Assembly (NCBI GenBank): GCA_034509755.1 | Contig: CM067553.1 | Span: 46,313,610-46,377,609, forward strand | Direction of reading: 5' to 3' | DNA: 64,000 bases | From: Anisodus tanguticus | Lineage: Eukaryota; Streptophyta; Magnoliopsida; Solanales; Solanaceae | In this document: in pieces, positions 1-12,100 of the stretch | Layout: each line of letters starts with the position of its first letter | Position numbering within the stretch: position 1 is the first letter of the stretch | The notes under the pieces: generated by a model | Database searches by the model: none | The model's input: the letters and a program-made list of their open reading frames with translations, nothing else | Told to the model about the DNA's origin: nothing | Position numbers and translations under genes: made by a program

Positions 1-649
1 AATTAAAAAGTGGATCTAAGATGTAAAGGCAAAAAGTATACTTATTAGTTATTACCCATAATAAAGTATTGACTAACATATATTTATAAGGTTAATAGCA
101 CTTTTGATTACTCAGTTGTTGATAAATTTTAATTTTAGCCCTTAGAATATTTAGCTAAACATAATTAACCTTCAATTACTTGAGATGTGCACTTTTAGTT
201 CTTTTTCTTGTGAATATTTCATTATTTTTTCAGAATTATTAACTGTTCCATCGGTTAATTACTCCCGTATTATATTTACCTTGTGATGTTACTCCATATT
301 TTAATGGTAATATACTAGTTTAAACTTAATATATTTCCTACTAAAAAGGATTAAAATCATTATTTAATTAATTTAAAATTTTAATATATTAAGTTATACA
401 TTATTACATTACAAGAACCAAAATAAAAATTTGTTAATAACTTAAGAATCGAAAATGCTATTATTCCTATTTTCATAATCTTTTATGAATATTTTCTATG
501 TATAGTGGTTTAGTACGTATAACGAATCCTCAAAATTATGTATGGTAGGATATGTGAAGTCGTCTTTACCAGAAAACTCTTCACCTTAGAACTGAGATCT
601 TTTTCGACATGAATCCGATTAGTTGGACCTAAAATCAAGGGTAATGCTA
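1..649. other. AT-rich intergenic DNA
   Basis: Very AT-rich sequence with short poly-A/T runs and no open frame of coding character. I see no gene, RNA or clear repeat here. Confidence 0.6.
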
Positions 650-805
650 CAATATTAGGTATGAATTATGACGAACATAGTAATTTTTGCTTAGATCTTA
701 TGTTTATATTAGAAAGTTTATTAAATATGTATAATTATTCAATTACGAATTCAACAACTGAATGAATTATGTATCCGGTAATATGTTCAAAACCATACAC
801 TTCAA
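650..805 (+). repeat. Dispersed repeat, copy 1 (second copy at 2366-2515)
   Basis: About 150 bp aligns by eye with 2366-2515. Both contain AGATCTT.TTTATATTAGAAA, a block around AATATGTATA.TTATTCAATTA, and end in CATACACTT. Copies are roughly 80% alike, same strand. Family not recognised; likely a transposon remnant. Confidence 0.6.
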
Positions 806-808
806 ATC

Positions 809-945
809 TCGACAACTCTCCAAAGCAAATATTGGATACCGAATAAATTTCGACAACTCCGCCTCTTCCCAAAACAAATATTGAATACCGAGTAAATATC
901 GACAACTATGTCTCTTCCCAAAGCAAAGATCGGATACCGAGTATG
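809..945 (+). repeat. Short tandem repeat, three units
   Basis: Three units of about 41-50 bp start with TCGACAACT at 809, 850 and 899 and end in a TACCGA-like motif. They are imperfect, and the small minus-strand ORF over them is a by-product of the repetition. Confidence 0.65.
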
Positions 946-959
946 ACACTAAATGAAAG

Positions 960-2163
960 AAAGCCTATCAAATTATTTTATTATACATGTTCTACCTCAC
1001 TTAAGCCTCATTTGTTTTCATTAAAATTAAGACGTCTGAATCTAAATATACATCTGGATATTAAGATGTGCATTAAGATCTAGATGTTTGAATCTGAATA
1101 TTAAAATGTTGTCTCTAGATCTAAATACTAAATGATCTTACTGTTTGTTTTCAATATCTGAATGTGCATATAAAATTAATCACTATATCAATAAAATGTT
1201 ATAAAATCTTATTTCAGCAACATAAATGTATTGCTTGATTGAAAATAATATTTTGAATATTTATATTTGATTAAAAATTTGAACCATCTCTTTTTTTTCT
1301 TTCTAAAAAGATAAAATTTGAACATGTGAAATACAAATAAAAGTTATATATTAACATAAAAAAATTACTGTAACAAGGTAACATAATTTTTTAAGAATTT
1401 GTACTTATTATTAAAATGATAAATCTTTCTCTATCAACTGGAAGTGATTTAAAGAGAGTTGTATGGTTGAATCCCACAAGATGTTTACTTGTAAGAAACT
1501 TCATTAAAACAAGATAAAAAAGAGGAAACTTTTGAATGTTTGACACAATTTTTGAGTGTCCTATGTTGTTTCTTGAAGCTTGATATTATGTATTTAGTTT
1601 CAAATTTGATTAGAGAGCTTTGTAGAAATCTTATTGAGAAGATCTTATTGTCTCGAGAAACACTAAATTATAGAGTCACTGCGATCTTTCAAAGATTGAG
1701 AAGTGAATGTAGAAATCTTATTGAGAAGATCGATTCACCCACGTTTAATTTTTTTCTGTATGTAAAATAGATTATTTTTGCTGTTACAGTTAATCAATTA
1801 ATATTTGCGGCAAAAATAATTCTTGATAATATTTGGTTGAGAAAGGATATCTAGAGGTGTAAAAATTTATTGAGAAGACAAGTCATGAAAGGTTTTGTGA
1901 AATATGACGTATTATTTTAAATGAGTCTGAGTGGTGTTAAGACCCGTTACAGATCTGAACCATTCAGATCAATTCAGACCCATTAAGAAACTTCATAAGG
2001 AAATATAACAACTGAACTTAATGAGTTGAATCTAAAAGATTAAAATCCAGACCTATAAAACAAATGCACTTAATGGACTGAATTTGAATGATTAAGTTTC
2101 AGACCTCCATTAAGTGCAAACAAATGAGGCATTAATATAATAGAACATGTAAATTATGATATT
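960..2163. other. Intergenic DNA with a small internal duplication
   Basis: AT-rich. The motif AGAAATCTTATTGAGAAGAT occurs at about 1625 and again at about 1710, an 85-bp spaced duplication. The 76-codon frame at 1540-1770 covers it and looks fortuitous. Confidence 0.5.
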
Positions 2164-2367
2164 GGTAAGAGGCAATGGCGGAGCCAGAATTTTCACTAAG
2201 GATGTTTAAAATATGAAAAAGTAAACACACGGAGAATCCAAAGATGGTTCAACGTCTACTATATATACATAAAAAATAATTTTAATCATGTATAAACAAT
2301 GTAATTTTTCGCCGAAAGGGATTCAATGAACTACCTTGACCCTTTCTCCCTCCGCCCTCGGTAAGAG
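2164..2367 (+). mobile_element. hAT-like MITE with 8-bp TSD
   Basis: An element of about 188 bp (2172-2359) lies between identical 8-bp direct repeats GGTAAGAG at 2164-2171 and 2360-2367. Its ends carry GGCGGAG and its complement CTCCGCC. The 8-bp TSD and short TIRs suit a non-autonomous hAT element. It lies about 0.5 kb upstream of the ACR start codon. Confidence 0.75.
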
Positions 2368-2835
2368 GTGCGAATTCAGACGAATATAGTGATTTTTTTC
2401 TTAGATCTTCTATTTATATTAGAAATTTCAGTAAATATGTATAGTTATTCAATTATAAATTCAATAACTAAATAAATTATGTACCAGATAACAAGTTCAG
2501 AACCATACACTTACCAAATATCGAGTAGGACAACAAAAAAGGAAAGAAAAAACTACAAAATTATTTTTTAATTGCTACTGAAAAACGCCAAACCACATCT
2601 GACGTGTTTATTATGTGGCTGTGGGTCCCAATTTCAAACCAAACAAAAACAACTTCTTCCTCTTCAACAACAACATCATCACCAATTATATCATATCACT
2701 GAAACAAAAATTCCACACATCAATTTGTTGCAGAACAGAGTCGGCGAATTTGTCTTAAAAGCTCCTCAAAGTTCTTTTATTTATGCATTTGCCCGGATAA
2801 GTTTCTCAAATCATCCGTTCGGGTACCGGAAAAAG

Positions 2836-5800
2836 ATGGGGATTGCATGGGACGACGTCATTTTAATGGAACATGCTGTGAAACCGGGTGACCCGACTGT
2901 TATAACCATAAATTGCCCCGATAAAACTGGGCTTGGATGTGACCTATGTAGGATTGTTCTTGAATTTGGACTTTATGTTACTCGTGGAGGTAAACTATTG
3001 TTGCAATTATTATCTATTTTTCATTTATTTTTAGATATATATTTTTTTTAAAATTATTGGCCCTTTTATTTTGTTATTAATAATTTTATTTTGGTTATAT
3101 GGAATGCATAGAGATTGATAATACATTAACTTAATGCAACATTGATGATTTGTGGTTTATTTGCGTGTATGAGGTTGTAATAGCTCGAGGCGAAGCCAAG
3201 ATTTTAACTTTATGAGTTGTGAATTTTAGAACTAGGTTTTTAAGTACTATTAATTTAATAATGTGTTTATATTTTATGAATTTATTTAATACAAATATAT
3301 TGTTTGAGCAAAAACTACTGATTTGGCCGAACCTGTATCTGTGCGTCTATCTGAGGTATTTGAATAATACTGAAATGGTGGCCAAAAGTTGGACTTTTTG
3401 TGTAAATTCTGGGATTTAGGTTGTTAATCTTCTGACCCATTAACAGAAAGTGGAAAATTTGTTAATGGATTAGCATTGATCTTCTAGTTTGCCAATCTAT
3501 GTTTAGTACTCAGCAGGGGTGGAACTAGGCGAACCCCCTCCGTCGAAAAATTACAATGTATATACAAGTTCAAAAGTATGTTTTTATGTATGTACAGTAG
3601 ATGTTGAATCCCTTTAACTTCTTGGTGGTTTACTTCTTTATATTCTGAATCTCCTTAGTGAATGGCTTCGCACTGCCACTTAGTGTTAAGCTAAAGCTGT
3701 TTGTGGGAGAGGAGGGAGAAAAGAAAAAGAGATTAATAAACCATCGAATTGTCTCTTTAAAAGCACTTATCATCTTTAAGGTTTTCTGAATCCTCTCAAG
3801 TGTCAAAGTTTGGAAAAGAAACATGAGACGAACAAACTACTCGATAAAATGTTAGGATACATCTTTAAGTGAACTTATATGTTTTCAAATTTACATATGG
3901 GTTCAAGTTATTGCATTTTCTTGACGGCATGTGTGTTAGCTCCATTATTGCTGTTTTTAAATTTATCGCCTTCATGACTTCATTCATCAGCTACTTAACG
4001 TGTTGTATGATGTCGATGAATAAATTAATGCAGATTTTGCCACCGATGGGAAATGGTGTTACATAGTACTATGGGTTGTGCCACGTCCGAGCTCACTAAA
4101 GGTTGATTGGGGAAGCTTGAAAAATAGGCTTATGTCAACATGTCCCTCATGTATGATTTCATTTTACCTAAACCAACAGTCCACTTCTTCCGCACCTCCG
4201 TCAGTTTACCTATTGAAGGTGTTTTGCCTAGACAGGAAAGGGTTGCTACATGGTAAGTTTAATGCTTCTAACTTTTTGTGCTTTTTTTTACTTGCACACG
4301 GCTTCATAAAGTTCACATGTGGTTATTTGTGCTTTTTAGATGTTACTAAGATCCTTTGCGAGCTCGAGCTAACAATTCAAAGAGTAAAAGTTATGACAAC
4401 ACCAGATGACAAAGTTTTGGATCTCTTCTTTATAACAGATGGCATGTAAGTCTCTTGAAGTTCTCAACAGGTTTACGCCGCCTTTGATCTTCAACCTAAT
4501 TTGCTTATGGTGCTCTGTTAGACTGAACAAGGTTGCTTTTTTAACTGACCAGTATTAACTAAACCATACAACCGTTAAGGTAAAACTACAACGTCAAACT
4601 CAATTTCCAAGGGTTATGCTGTACTTACGCTTGTTTATTGAACCAATACTGTAAGATCTTAAATGTTAAAGACAAACACGGATGCCCTTTAGTGAATTCT
4701 CTACGAAAATGTAGCAGTAAGTCTTTCCTTTTCTTTATTTTCAATTTCCCCCCTCTTCTTTGGAATGAATCTGGCCTATATAGAGCAAATTGAATATAGA
4801 GGAATAGTGTAGCTGACCCCAACTAGTTTGAGTTTGAGGCTTAGTTGCTTGGTTGGTTGATTTTTGCCTTTAGCATCAAATATATTCACAGGGTTATGTG
4901 ATATTTTCAGCCAAAATGGTTGTTAAATAAATCTTTTTTTCCATCTATTGACCAGTAAACCGAACAGTTGACTGGGGACGGAGTGCTTGATGCTGTAGGC
5001 TAAGTTATGCTGCGACTCTTCGCCAATTTATTAACGTGTTTGTTGTAGAATAGTACGATTTGTCTGTTGTTGATCCTTTTGGCAATTCAAACTTCACACC
5101 ATATGATTTAACCTTTGGGCCATTAGTTATATGGTTGGGTAATATTCATCTCCTCCGATCAGATGAGAAAAAAAAACTAAGCATTGGTATTCTTGCATAT
5201 CAGGGACTTGCTGCACACGAAACAAAGACGAGATGAGACATGTGAACATCTAAGCGATGTTTTGGGAGAATATTGCATTAGCTGTGAACTTCAATTGTCG
5301 GAGACTGAATGTGAAGTTCAGCAAGGATGCCCTTCTCTTCCACAAGAAGTTGCAGAAGAATTGTTTAGTTGTGAATTGTCTAAGGAAGCAGTTCCCATGT
5401 CTTCTGCTTCTGATACCGCAAAGTTAAAGAAGGCAACCATCACAGTGGATAATTTATTGAGCCCCGCCCATACGTTGCTTCAAATACAATGTGTTGATCA
5501 AAAGGGCCTCATCTATGACATTTTGAGGACTTCAAAGGACTGTGATGTTCAGGTAACCTTATATTTACTTAATTAATGCCCTTTCGCTGGAATCAAATTG
5601 TGTTGTGAGCAGAGGCGGATCTTGGATTTAAACTCTATGGGTTCAACCTTTTAAATTTTTTAGCATTGAACCATTATATTTCTAAAGTTATGGGTTCATA
5701 TTTACTATTTATTGCAATTTTAGTAAGTTTTTACACAAATTTATACCCGCATCGAAAGTTTGGGGTTCAATTGAACCCATAGTTATAGTGCCACATCCGC

Positions 5801-7490
5801 CTCTGGTTGTGAGCGAAACACTTTCGATAAGGAGATGGGTCTCAAATTTTCTGTCTGTGGAATATTATGTGTTAAAAGGAGTCTATTATTACAAAATACT
5901 GGGTGATTTCTTCCCATCTTTCCAAGCCTTTTTTTTTGGGAAAGAAATTTTCTTCCCATCTATCCAAGCCTTGGTTGATAGAGTTACTCGTTACCTGTGT
6001 TGGTGGGAAGGAGCAGATACCCCGTGGAATTAGTCAAGGTGCGCGCAAGCTGGTCCAGACACCACGGTTATCAAAAGAAAAAAGGAGTCTACTACTCCCT
6101 CCGGCCCAATATATGTGACACTCCTTCCTTTTTAGTCAGCCCCAAAAAACTGACACTTTTCTATTTAGTAACAATTTGACTATAAGTTTCCAATTTATCT
6201 TTAATGAGATTATTTATAGCCACATAAATATTTGTGGCCTTTTTTAGACCACAAGTTTCAAAGGTCTTTCGTTTATTCTTAAATTTGTGCCCAGTCAAAC
6301 ACCTTCACATGTTTTGGGATGAAGGGAGTATCTTATTTGAGCTGGAGTACTTGTCTAAATTGTCAACAAAGGGAAAAAAGAAGATTGGCACTATCGAATG
6401 AATGTGATTATCTATACTTCATGTGTTCATTGGTGCTTCTAGTTCGGAAGTGCTTTTCCTATTGTCTTAATTCAAACATTAATACATATGTGCTTGTTAC
6501 TTTGACGTCTAGATTGCTTTTGGAAGAATCCAGTCTACCGCCAAGGGTTATCGCACTATAGACCTATTTATCCAGAGAACAGATGGGAAAAAGATTATCG
6601 ATGATGAGAGCATAAAATATTTGTGTTCTCGCTTGAAGGAAGAGATGCTTCATCCACTTCGAGTCATTGTTGCTAGTCGTGGTCCAGATACAGAACTACT
6701 GGTTGCCAATCCTGTCGAATTATCCGGAAAGGGAAGGCCACGTGTTTTCTATGATGTCACATTTGCCTTAAAAAAGCTCGGTATTTGTATTTTCTCTGTA
6801 AGTAGCCATATGCTCAAATTCTCCTCCATACACGTTTTTGCTTCCGGAGGGAGCCTTGGAGTAACCGGTAAAGTTGCTGCCATGTGATCAGGAGGTCATG
6901 AGTTCAATCCGTGGAAACAGCCTCTTGCAGAAATGTGAGGTAAGACTGCGTACAATAGACTCGTGTGGTCCGGCCCTTCCCGGACCCGCGCATAGCGGGA
7001 ACTTAGTGCACCGGGCTGCCCTTTTTTACACGTTTTTGCTTCCGTTTATTAATATTGTTGTTTCTTTTACTTTGGTTATCTTTACTATGTAGTTTTTATG
7101 TCAGTATTTTTCTTTCTTCAATATTTTCATCATAGCTTTTTACCCACCCTTGTATTTTTTCAAACATGTTCTGAAAAACAAATTTCTTGAGCTGAGGGTC
7201 TATCGAAAACAACCTCTCTACTCCACAGAGGTAGGAGCGTACACCTCCACCCTCCCCAAACCCCACTTGTGGAACCACAATGGGTATGTTGTTGTTGCAC
7301 ACGTTTTTGCTTCCATAGCTCTAACAGATGCACGTTTTTGCAGGCTGAAATTGCAAGGCATTCAACAGCAGAGCGGCAGTGGGAAGTTTATAGGTTCCGT
7401 TTGGATGAAAGCCCAGAGTATCCGTTAGCAAGCAGGCGAGCACGAACTGAAATCGGGGATAGAGTGAAAAAAACACTAATGGGCTGGTGA
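2836..7490 (+). CDS. ACR9/10-like: ACT domain-containing protein, ACR9/ACR10 type (six exons)
   Basis: Exons read as 2836-2989, 4034-4252, 4340-4445, 5204-5552, 6513-6797 and 7344-7490, all GT-AG and in frame: 1260 nt, 419 aa plus TGA. The start MGIAWDDVILME is followed by the first ACT domain (about residues 20-100, core ITINCPDKTGLGCDLCRI). The second is near 110-185 (KVFCLDRKGLLHD), the third from about 248 (LQIQCVDQKGLIYDI), and a weaker ACT-like segment lies near 345-390 (GRPRVFYDV). The protein ends VKKTLMGW, close to Arabidopsis ACR9/ACR10 (about 410 aa). ACT repeats bind amino acids allosterically; plant ACR proteins have no enzymatic domain and are thought to sense or regulate amino-acid metabolism, but this subclass is poorly characterised. 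An in-frame open stretch upstream to 2572 begins without an ATG, so 2836 is the likely start. Introns 4 and 5 hold MITE and SINE insertions. The subfamily call is firm; ACR9 versus ACR10 is not. Confidence 0.9.
3505..3660 (+). repeat. Dispersed repeat in ACR intron 1 (relative at about 34885-35010)
   Basis: This segment of intron 1 contains GAACCCCCT, CGGAAAAAT-like and TAGATGTTGAA blocks in the same order as 34885-35010, downstream of the OGDH gene. It is probably a MITE or its end, of the GGCGGAGC type common in Solanaceae. TSDs are not clear. Confidence 0.5.
5602..5813 (+). mobile_element. hAT-like MITE in ACR intron 4
   Basis: A 196-bp element (5610-5805) has inverted ends CAGAGGCGGAT / ATCCGCCTCTG and identical 8-bp TSDs GTTGTGAG at 5602-5609 and 5806-5813. 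It has no coding capacity. TSD and TIR are both intact, so it is probably a fairly recent insertion. Confidence 0.85.
6093..6330 (+). mobile_element. Stowaway-like MITE in ACR intron 4
   Basis: About 238 bp bounded by TACTCCCTCCGG and its inverted partner GAAGGGAGTA, with TA at both ends. This is the usual Stowaway (Tc1/mariner) signature in plants. The interior is AT-rich and non-coding. Confidence 0.7.
6830..7043 (+). mobile_element. tRNA-derived SINE (SolS type) with 16-bp TSD, ACR intron 5
   Basis: The body (6846-7027) starts GGAGGGAGCCTTGGAGTAAC, carries Pol III-like A-box and B-box blocks (GAGTTCAATCC), and ends CACCGGGCTGCCCTTTTT, as in Solanaceae SINEs. It is flanked by perfect 16-bp repeats ACACGTTTTTGCTTCC at 6830-6845 and 7028-7043. 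The long perfect TSD indicates LINE-type retroposition. Confidence 0.88.
7044..7314 (+). mobile_element. Second SINE-like unit (TS type, (TTG)n tail) ending in the same 16-bp motif
   Basis: From about 7190 the sequence matches the TS-type SINE tail: GAGGGTCTATCG, CAACCTCTCTACTCC, CCTCCCCAAACCCCACTTGT, ending GTTGTTGTTG. It is followed at 7299-7314 by a third copy of ACACGTTTTTGCTTCC. The 5' part (7044-7189) is less typical, so the element may be rearranged. A shorter CACGTTTTTGC recurs at 7331-7341, at the splice acceptor. Confidence 0.7.
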
Positions 7491-8159
7491 AATTCAAAAT
7501 GTACCATGGCACCAAGTCTTTTAACTCCGCTCAGCAACGTCCAACGGTCACCATGTATATATATCTGCAAGAAAACTAACAGAAGCTTAAGGAGAAAGAA
7601 CCCCGAGCTATCGAAGAACCATCGCCTCCCGAGCTGATTCTGTGACTTAGCTAGGCTTCTTTGAGTTAACAGCTGTATGAGCTTTATGAGAGGTTGCAAT
7701 GTAATACCTCTGTTACAATCTTATGTTTCTTTCTACTGTCTTTACATAATAGAATCTCCTCTATTTCACCATTTCTTTTCCCTTTCTGCATATTTTGTTG
7801 TTATGGGCAGTGTGCATTAGTTTATTCTAAGAATAAAATGTATATATAGGTAATGTTCTTCAATAGCAGGTACCCGGTAAAACAATCGACTTACGCGCAA
7901 GCTGGCTTGTATGTCACTGTTATATTTTTTTATAAATATTTCTCTAATATTTATTAATTAGACAAGCCATAATATCATATAATAAGACAACGATCAAATG
8001 AATTGTCCTATAAATAGAAATAATGGCAAAGGGTTAAAATTGCTCTGAACTATGCGTAATACAATCAAAACCACTTAATAACAACGTAATTTGTTCTTAT
8101 ATTTTTTTTTCCGTATAGCATACTATTTTGTGTAGATGCTATTCATTTTTTCTATTTGA
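7491..8159. other. ACR 3' flank and intergenic DNA
   Basis: Presumed 3' UTR of the ACR gene. An AATAAA at 7832-7837 is a possible poly(A) signal. Beyond it the sequence is AT-rich with no gene. Confidence 0.4.
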
Positions 8160-8312
8160 CCTGCTTTGTTATTGTCCTATTACTTTATTGTGTTATTGCT
8201 TTATTGCTTTACTCTTAGCTTATGGTCTATCGGAAACAACCTCTCTACTTCTTTCAAGGTAGGGTTAAGGTCTGTGTACAACCTACCTTCCCCAGACTCT
8301 ACTTATGATTGT
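8160..8312 (+). mobile_element. TS-type SINE remnant
   Basis: The block TCTATCGGAAACAACCTCTC, then AGGTAGGGTTAAGGTCTGTG and CCTTCCCCAGACTCTACTTA, is the diagnostic TS-type SINE 3' region. The (TTG)n tail has decayed to GATTGTTATATT. The 5' limit and TSDs are unclear. Confidence 0.7.
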
Positions 8313-9070
8313 TATATTAAAATATTGTTATAAAGGATAATGACATAGAAGGGTCTGACTGTTGCAAAATTTTGCACTCATTAATAGTTGAGGATAACCA
8401 TGTTACACAATTGGCACACATTTGCCCCTTTAATTTGCGAAATGATTTATTTTTGCCTTTTTTTCGTTGAATCAAAGATTTCATATTTGAGCCAGTATGA
8501 ATCGTTTTGGTAGGGAGCTTTACTCTCAATGTGCGCCTTTTCGATATGCATTTGAATTTGATCGGGATCCAAAATAAATAACGGACATTAGGTGGAAAAA
8601 AAGTCTAAAATAATAATAAATAAATGAAAATGCTTAGCTTGGCTAGACATAGTACTCCCTCCATTTCAATTTATTTGTCTTGTTTTAACTTGATATGGAG
8701 TTTAAGAAAACAAAAAAAAAAAATTTAATCTTATGATCTTAAATTAAAGATATATAGGATGTATTAAATTGTCCGTTTATTTTGTGCTTTTAAACATGTC
8801 ATGTGAAATTAAAGAATTATAAAAAAAGATAAGAATATCATACTAAAGGGGGTAATAATAAATAAATACAAAAAAGAAAAAAAAAAGGAGAAAGAATTCA
8901 TAGTTAACTCATGTGTATGTGTGACTAATTATTACTCCTAATAAAATAAAATAAAAATTTATAGTAAACTCTTATTCAAAAATCTCAAGGGGAATATAAT
9001 GAAATTATCTTAGTTTGACGAAATTTAAGAAATAAAGAAAAACTTAGAGAAATAAAATAAAAACCCTCTC
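8313..9070. other. Intergenic DNA with a Stowaway-like MITE (about 8652-8857)
   Basis: GTACTCCCTCCATTTCAATT at about 8652 opens a segment ending near CTAAAGGGGGTAA at about 8857, a degenerate Stowaway-like element. The rest is A-rich, presumably including the ELP1 promoter up to 9070. Confidence 0.5.
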
Positions 9071-9074
9071 TCTT

Positions 9075-9105
9075 AAACCCTACTTCACTCTGAATTCTAG
9101 GGTTG
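9075..9105 (+). promoter_or_regulatory. telo-box motifs before ELP1
   Basis: AAACCCTA occurs at 9075-9082 and its complement TAGGGTT at 9099-9105, in the 80 bp before the start codon. Such telo-boxes are typical of plant genes expressed in dividing cells, including translation-related genes. Function is inferred. Confidence 0.5.
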
Positions 9106-9156
9106 AGCAACCGCTAAAACAAATTCGTTGCTACTACACAAGGCGGCAATAGAAGG

Positions 9157-12100
9157 ATGAAGAATTTGAAGATATTGAAAGAGCAATTCTCCAACCTTCA
9201 CTTACACTCCGTAGATGAGGAAGTTATCAGCTTCGCAGCATTTGACGTGGAGCGCAATCGCCTCTTCTTAGCTTCCTCTTCAACCTTCATATATACTTTA
9301 ACTCTTACATCATCTAATGTAATTGTTGCTCTATGCATTTGATAATCATTATTTCCGCCGTTTCAATTTATGTGACACTCATAGCTTATCGAGATTTAAA
9401 CTTTGTGAACTTTGTCTAATATTGTACGATGTATTTTGTTGTCATATTGACTAAATTGTACTGTTAGTATTATTTTTGAATAACTAAATTCTAGTTTTGC
9501 GTACACTCTAACCTCCCAACCCCACCTGGTATGATTATACGGGTATGTTGTTGTTGAGTCTAGTCAAATTGACTCTGGAAAAGCAAAAATTGTACAATTC
9601 AAAAGGGGGGTCCTCGAGATTTAGAGTTAGTTCTTCTCATGTATGCTGGCCTTTGGTTGGAGAAGTGGTGAACTTTTTTTGTTCAATTCTTGCTTGCAAC
9701 TTTGTTTGCTTGCAAGTTTTTAGATTTTTGCAGATTGAGAAAAAACTTATTATCAAAGAATTGAAGAAGTTGAATTTCCCCACCAAAATTTGGAGAAAAA
9801 GTTTGTTTTCTGAAACAACCACACAAAGTTTGAATACCTGAGATTTCAACCAAACGCTGTATAAGATTTTCATAATATCCTGAAGCTATGTTGCTCGGAC
9901 TCTCCTAAAAGGCTGTCGCGCTTGTGTCGGATCCTCCTAAAATGCACTACTTTTGAAGGATCCGACACGCACCTGTAGGCATTTTTGAAGAGTCCGAGCA
10001 ACATAGCCTGAAGGTATTATGTAGTCATACCAAACATTATGAATTTACTTAGCTTCCTCTTCCAACTTCATGTACATTTTTTTTTGGTAAATAAAACAAA
10101 TTTTATTACCAAAAGGGCATTAAGTAGTTCAGGAGCAGTAATTGGTATCACCATACTGCTAAACATCTCAAGTCATCAAAAGCACCTATACATCTCAGTC
10201 TACTGTTTTACATTAGCGACCTAAGGATAGGAATTGAGTTGTTCTAGATACTTGTGAAGCCTATTTCTTTGATATCCCCTGTAAACTACCTCTTGGATAA
10301 TATTCCTTGTCCGCATGCCTATGTCCCCTGTAAACTTCATGTACATTTTAACACCACCTTCTTCTCATCTAAGCTTTTCCAAATTCCCGTTAGTATTTAA
10401 TACTCACTATTATCACCAATAACTAAGATAAACAATTCAAATGGCCCTGTTGCGGGTCCAGGATTTAGAGTGAGTTCTTCACATGTAAGATTTTCTTTTT
10501 CCTCACAGAAAAATCTTTCTCTGACTAGCTTGGGTGTTATCGCAGAATGCAGGAGCTTGGAATTCCATTCAAGATAACCATGTTGATTTAGAGCCTGGGG
10601 ATTTCATTACTTCCATGGATTATTTAATGGAAAAAGAAGCATTGATTATTGGGACTTCGTATGGTCTTCTATTGCTGTATACTGCAGATGATAATATGAC
10701 AGAAATTGTTGGCCAATTGGAGGGTGGAGTGAAGTGTATCTCACCTAGTCCAGATGGAGATCTTCTTGGTGTAATTACTGGTTTTGGACAGATTCTGATG
10801 ATGACCCCTGATTGGGATGTCTTTTATGAGATGGCACTTGATGATCTGCCTGAAGATATTGACGTACGTAAGGACTTCTTTCCATATATTTGAACTAGTA
10901 AAATGCTTTTTCCTCTTCAAATGAAGTTCTATCATCTTTAAAATGCTCTTTTGGTGATTATGTGTACATTTCTGGAATACTTTTTTGAAGATCAAATTCT
11001 TTGAAATCACAAGCATGACATCATTGTTACTTGCTATATTGTCCTCTATTCGGATCATCTTACTATTGTCTTTTTCAGGTTGAAGCTATAATGTAAGAGG
11101 GTTGTATTTTACTTTGTATCATGTTCTTATGTTTAAAGAAAGTTGAACTGCGGAAAATGACAATTATAGTTTGGTTTAGGTAGTGTTCATAATTATTTGA
11201 AATTTATGTGTACTTTCCAGCCAGTATTTGAAATTTTGTTTAATATGATAAACTTGAATAGTTATTGAAGGTAACAAGAATGTCTGCTGACTTTTTAATT
11301 AGTTGGTAGTCTTGTCCAGTTCTTCAATGTATGTGCTAGTTCTCTTATCAAAATGCCACTGGTTTTTGCATGTGAAAACATTAGTTCTTGTGGTATTAAA
11401 TCTTAGCATTTTGGTTTAACTCGGATGGAGACCTGAAGCATGCAAAGGTCATTATATTAACTCTTGATTTTCAGTTTGCAAGTATGTGAATAAGTCCTCC
11501 ATTTATATTGTTAAAAGGAAATATGATAGCCTGTCTCTGGCATTGAGTATACTGCCATAGTTATTGAAGTCTTTACTCTTACCTTTTCTCGGATAATTGC
11601 AATTTTTTTTTTCAAGAATATGAACTGATATATGTCATATTTGATTGCACACATTTGGTGCTTGAAATTTGAGTTATGCTTCTGTTAAGAAGATGACTGA
11701 AAATAGTTGCATTGTTGCTTCAGATGAACATACTTACTCTTCCAATTATTCGTCGGAGAGCCCAATTTCATGGCGAGGTGATGGAAAATACTTTGCAACG
11801 TTAAGCAGGGTGAATAATTCTCAACTCTTGCATAAGCAGATTAAAATATGGGAACGGGACTCAGGGGCACTCCATTCTGTTTCAAAATCAAATCCTTTCA
11901 TGGGGTCAACTTTGGATTGGATGCCCAGTGGAGCCAAAATTGCTGCAGTTTATGACCGAAAGGAAGATAGAAAATGCCCATCTATAGTTTTCTTTGAGAG
12001 GAATGGATTACAAAGAAGCTCATTTTGCCTCAACGTAGAAACTGATGCTACTGTAGAACTTGTGAAGTGGAATTGTAACTCGGACCTTCTAGCTACTGTG

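Noticed and set aside
2572..2835. In-frame N-terminal extension of the ACR protein
   Set aside because: It has no ATG (first codon TTG), and the known proteins start at MGI; it is 5' UTR.
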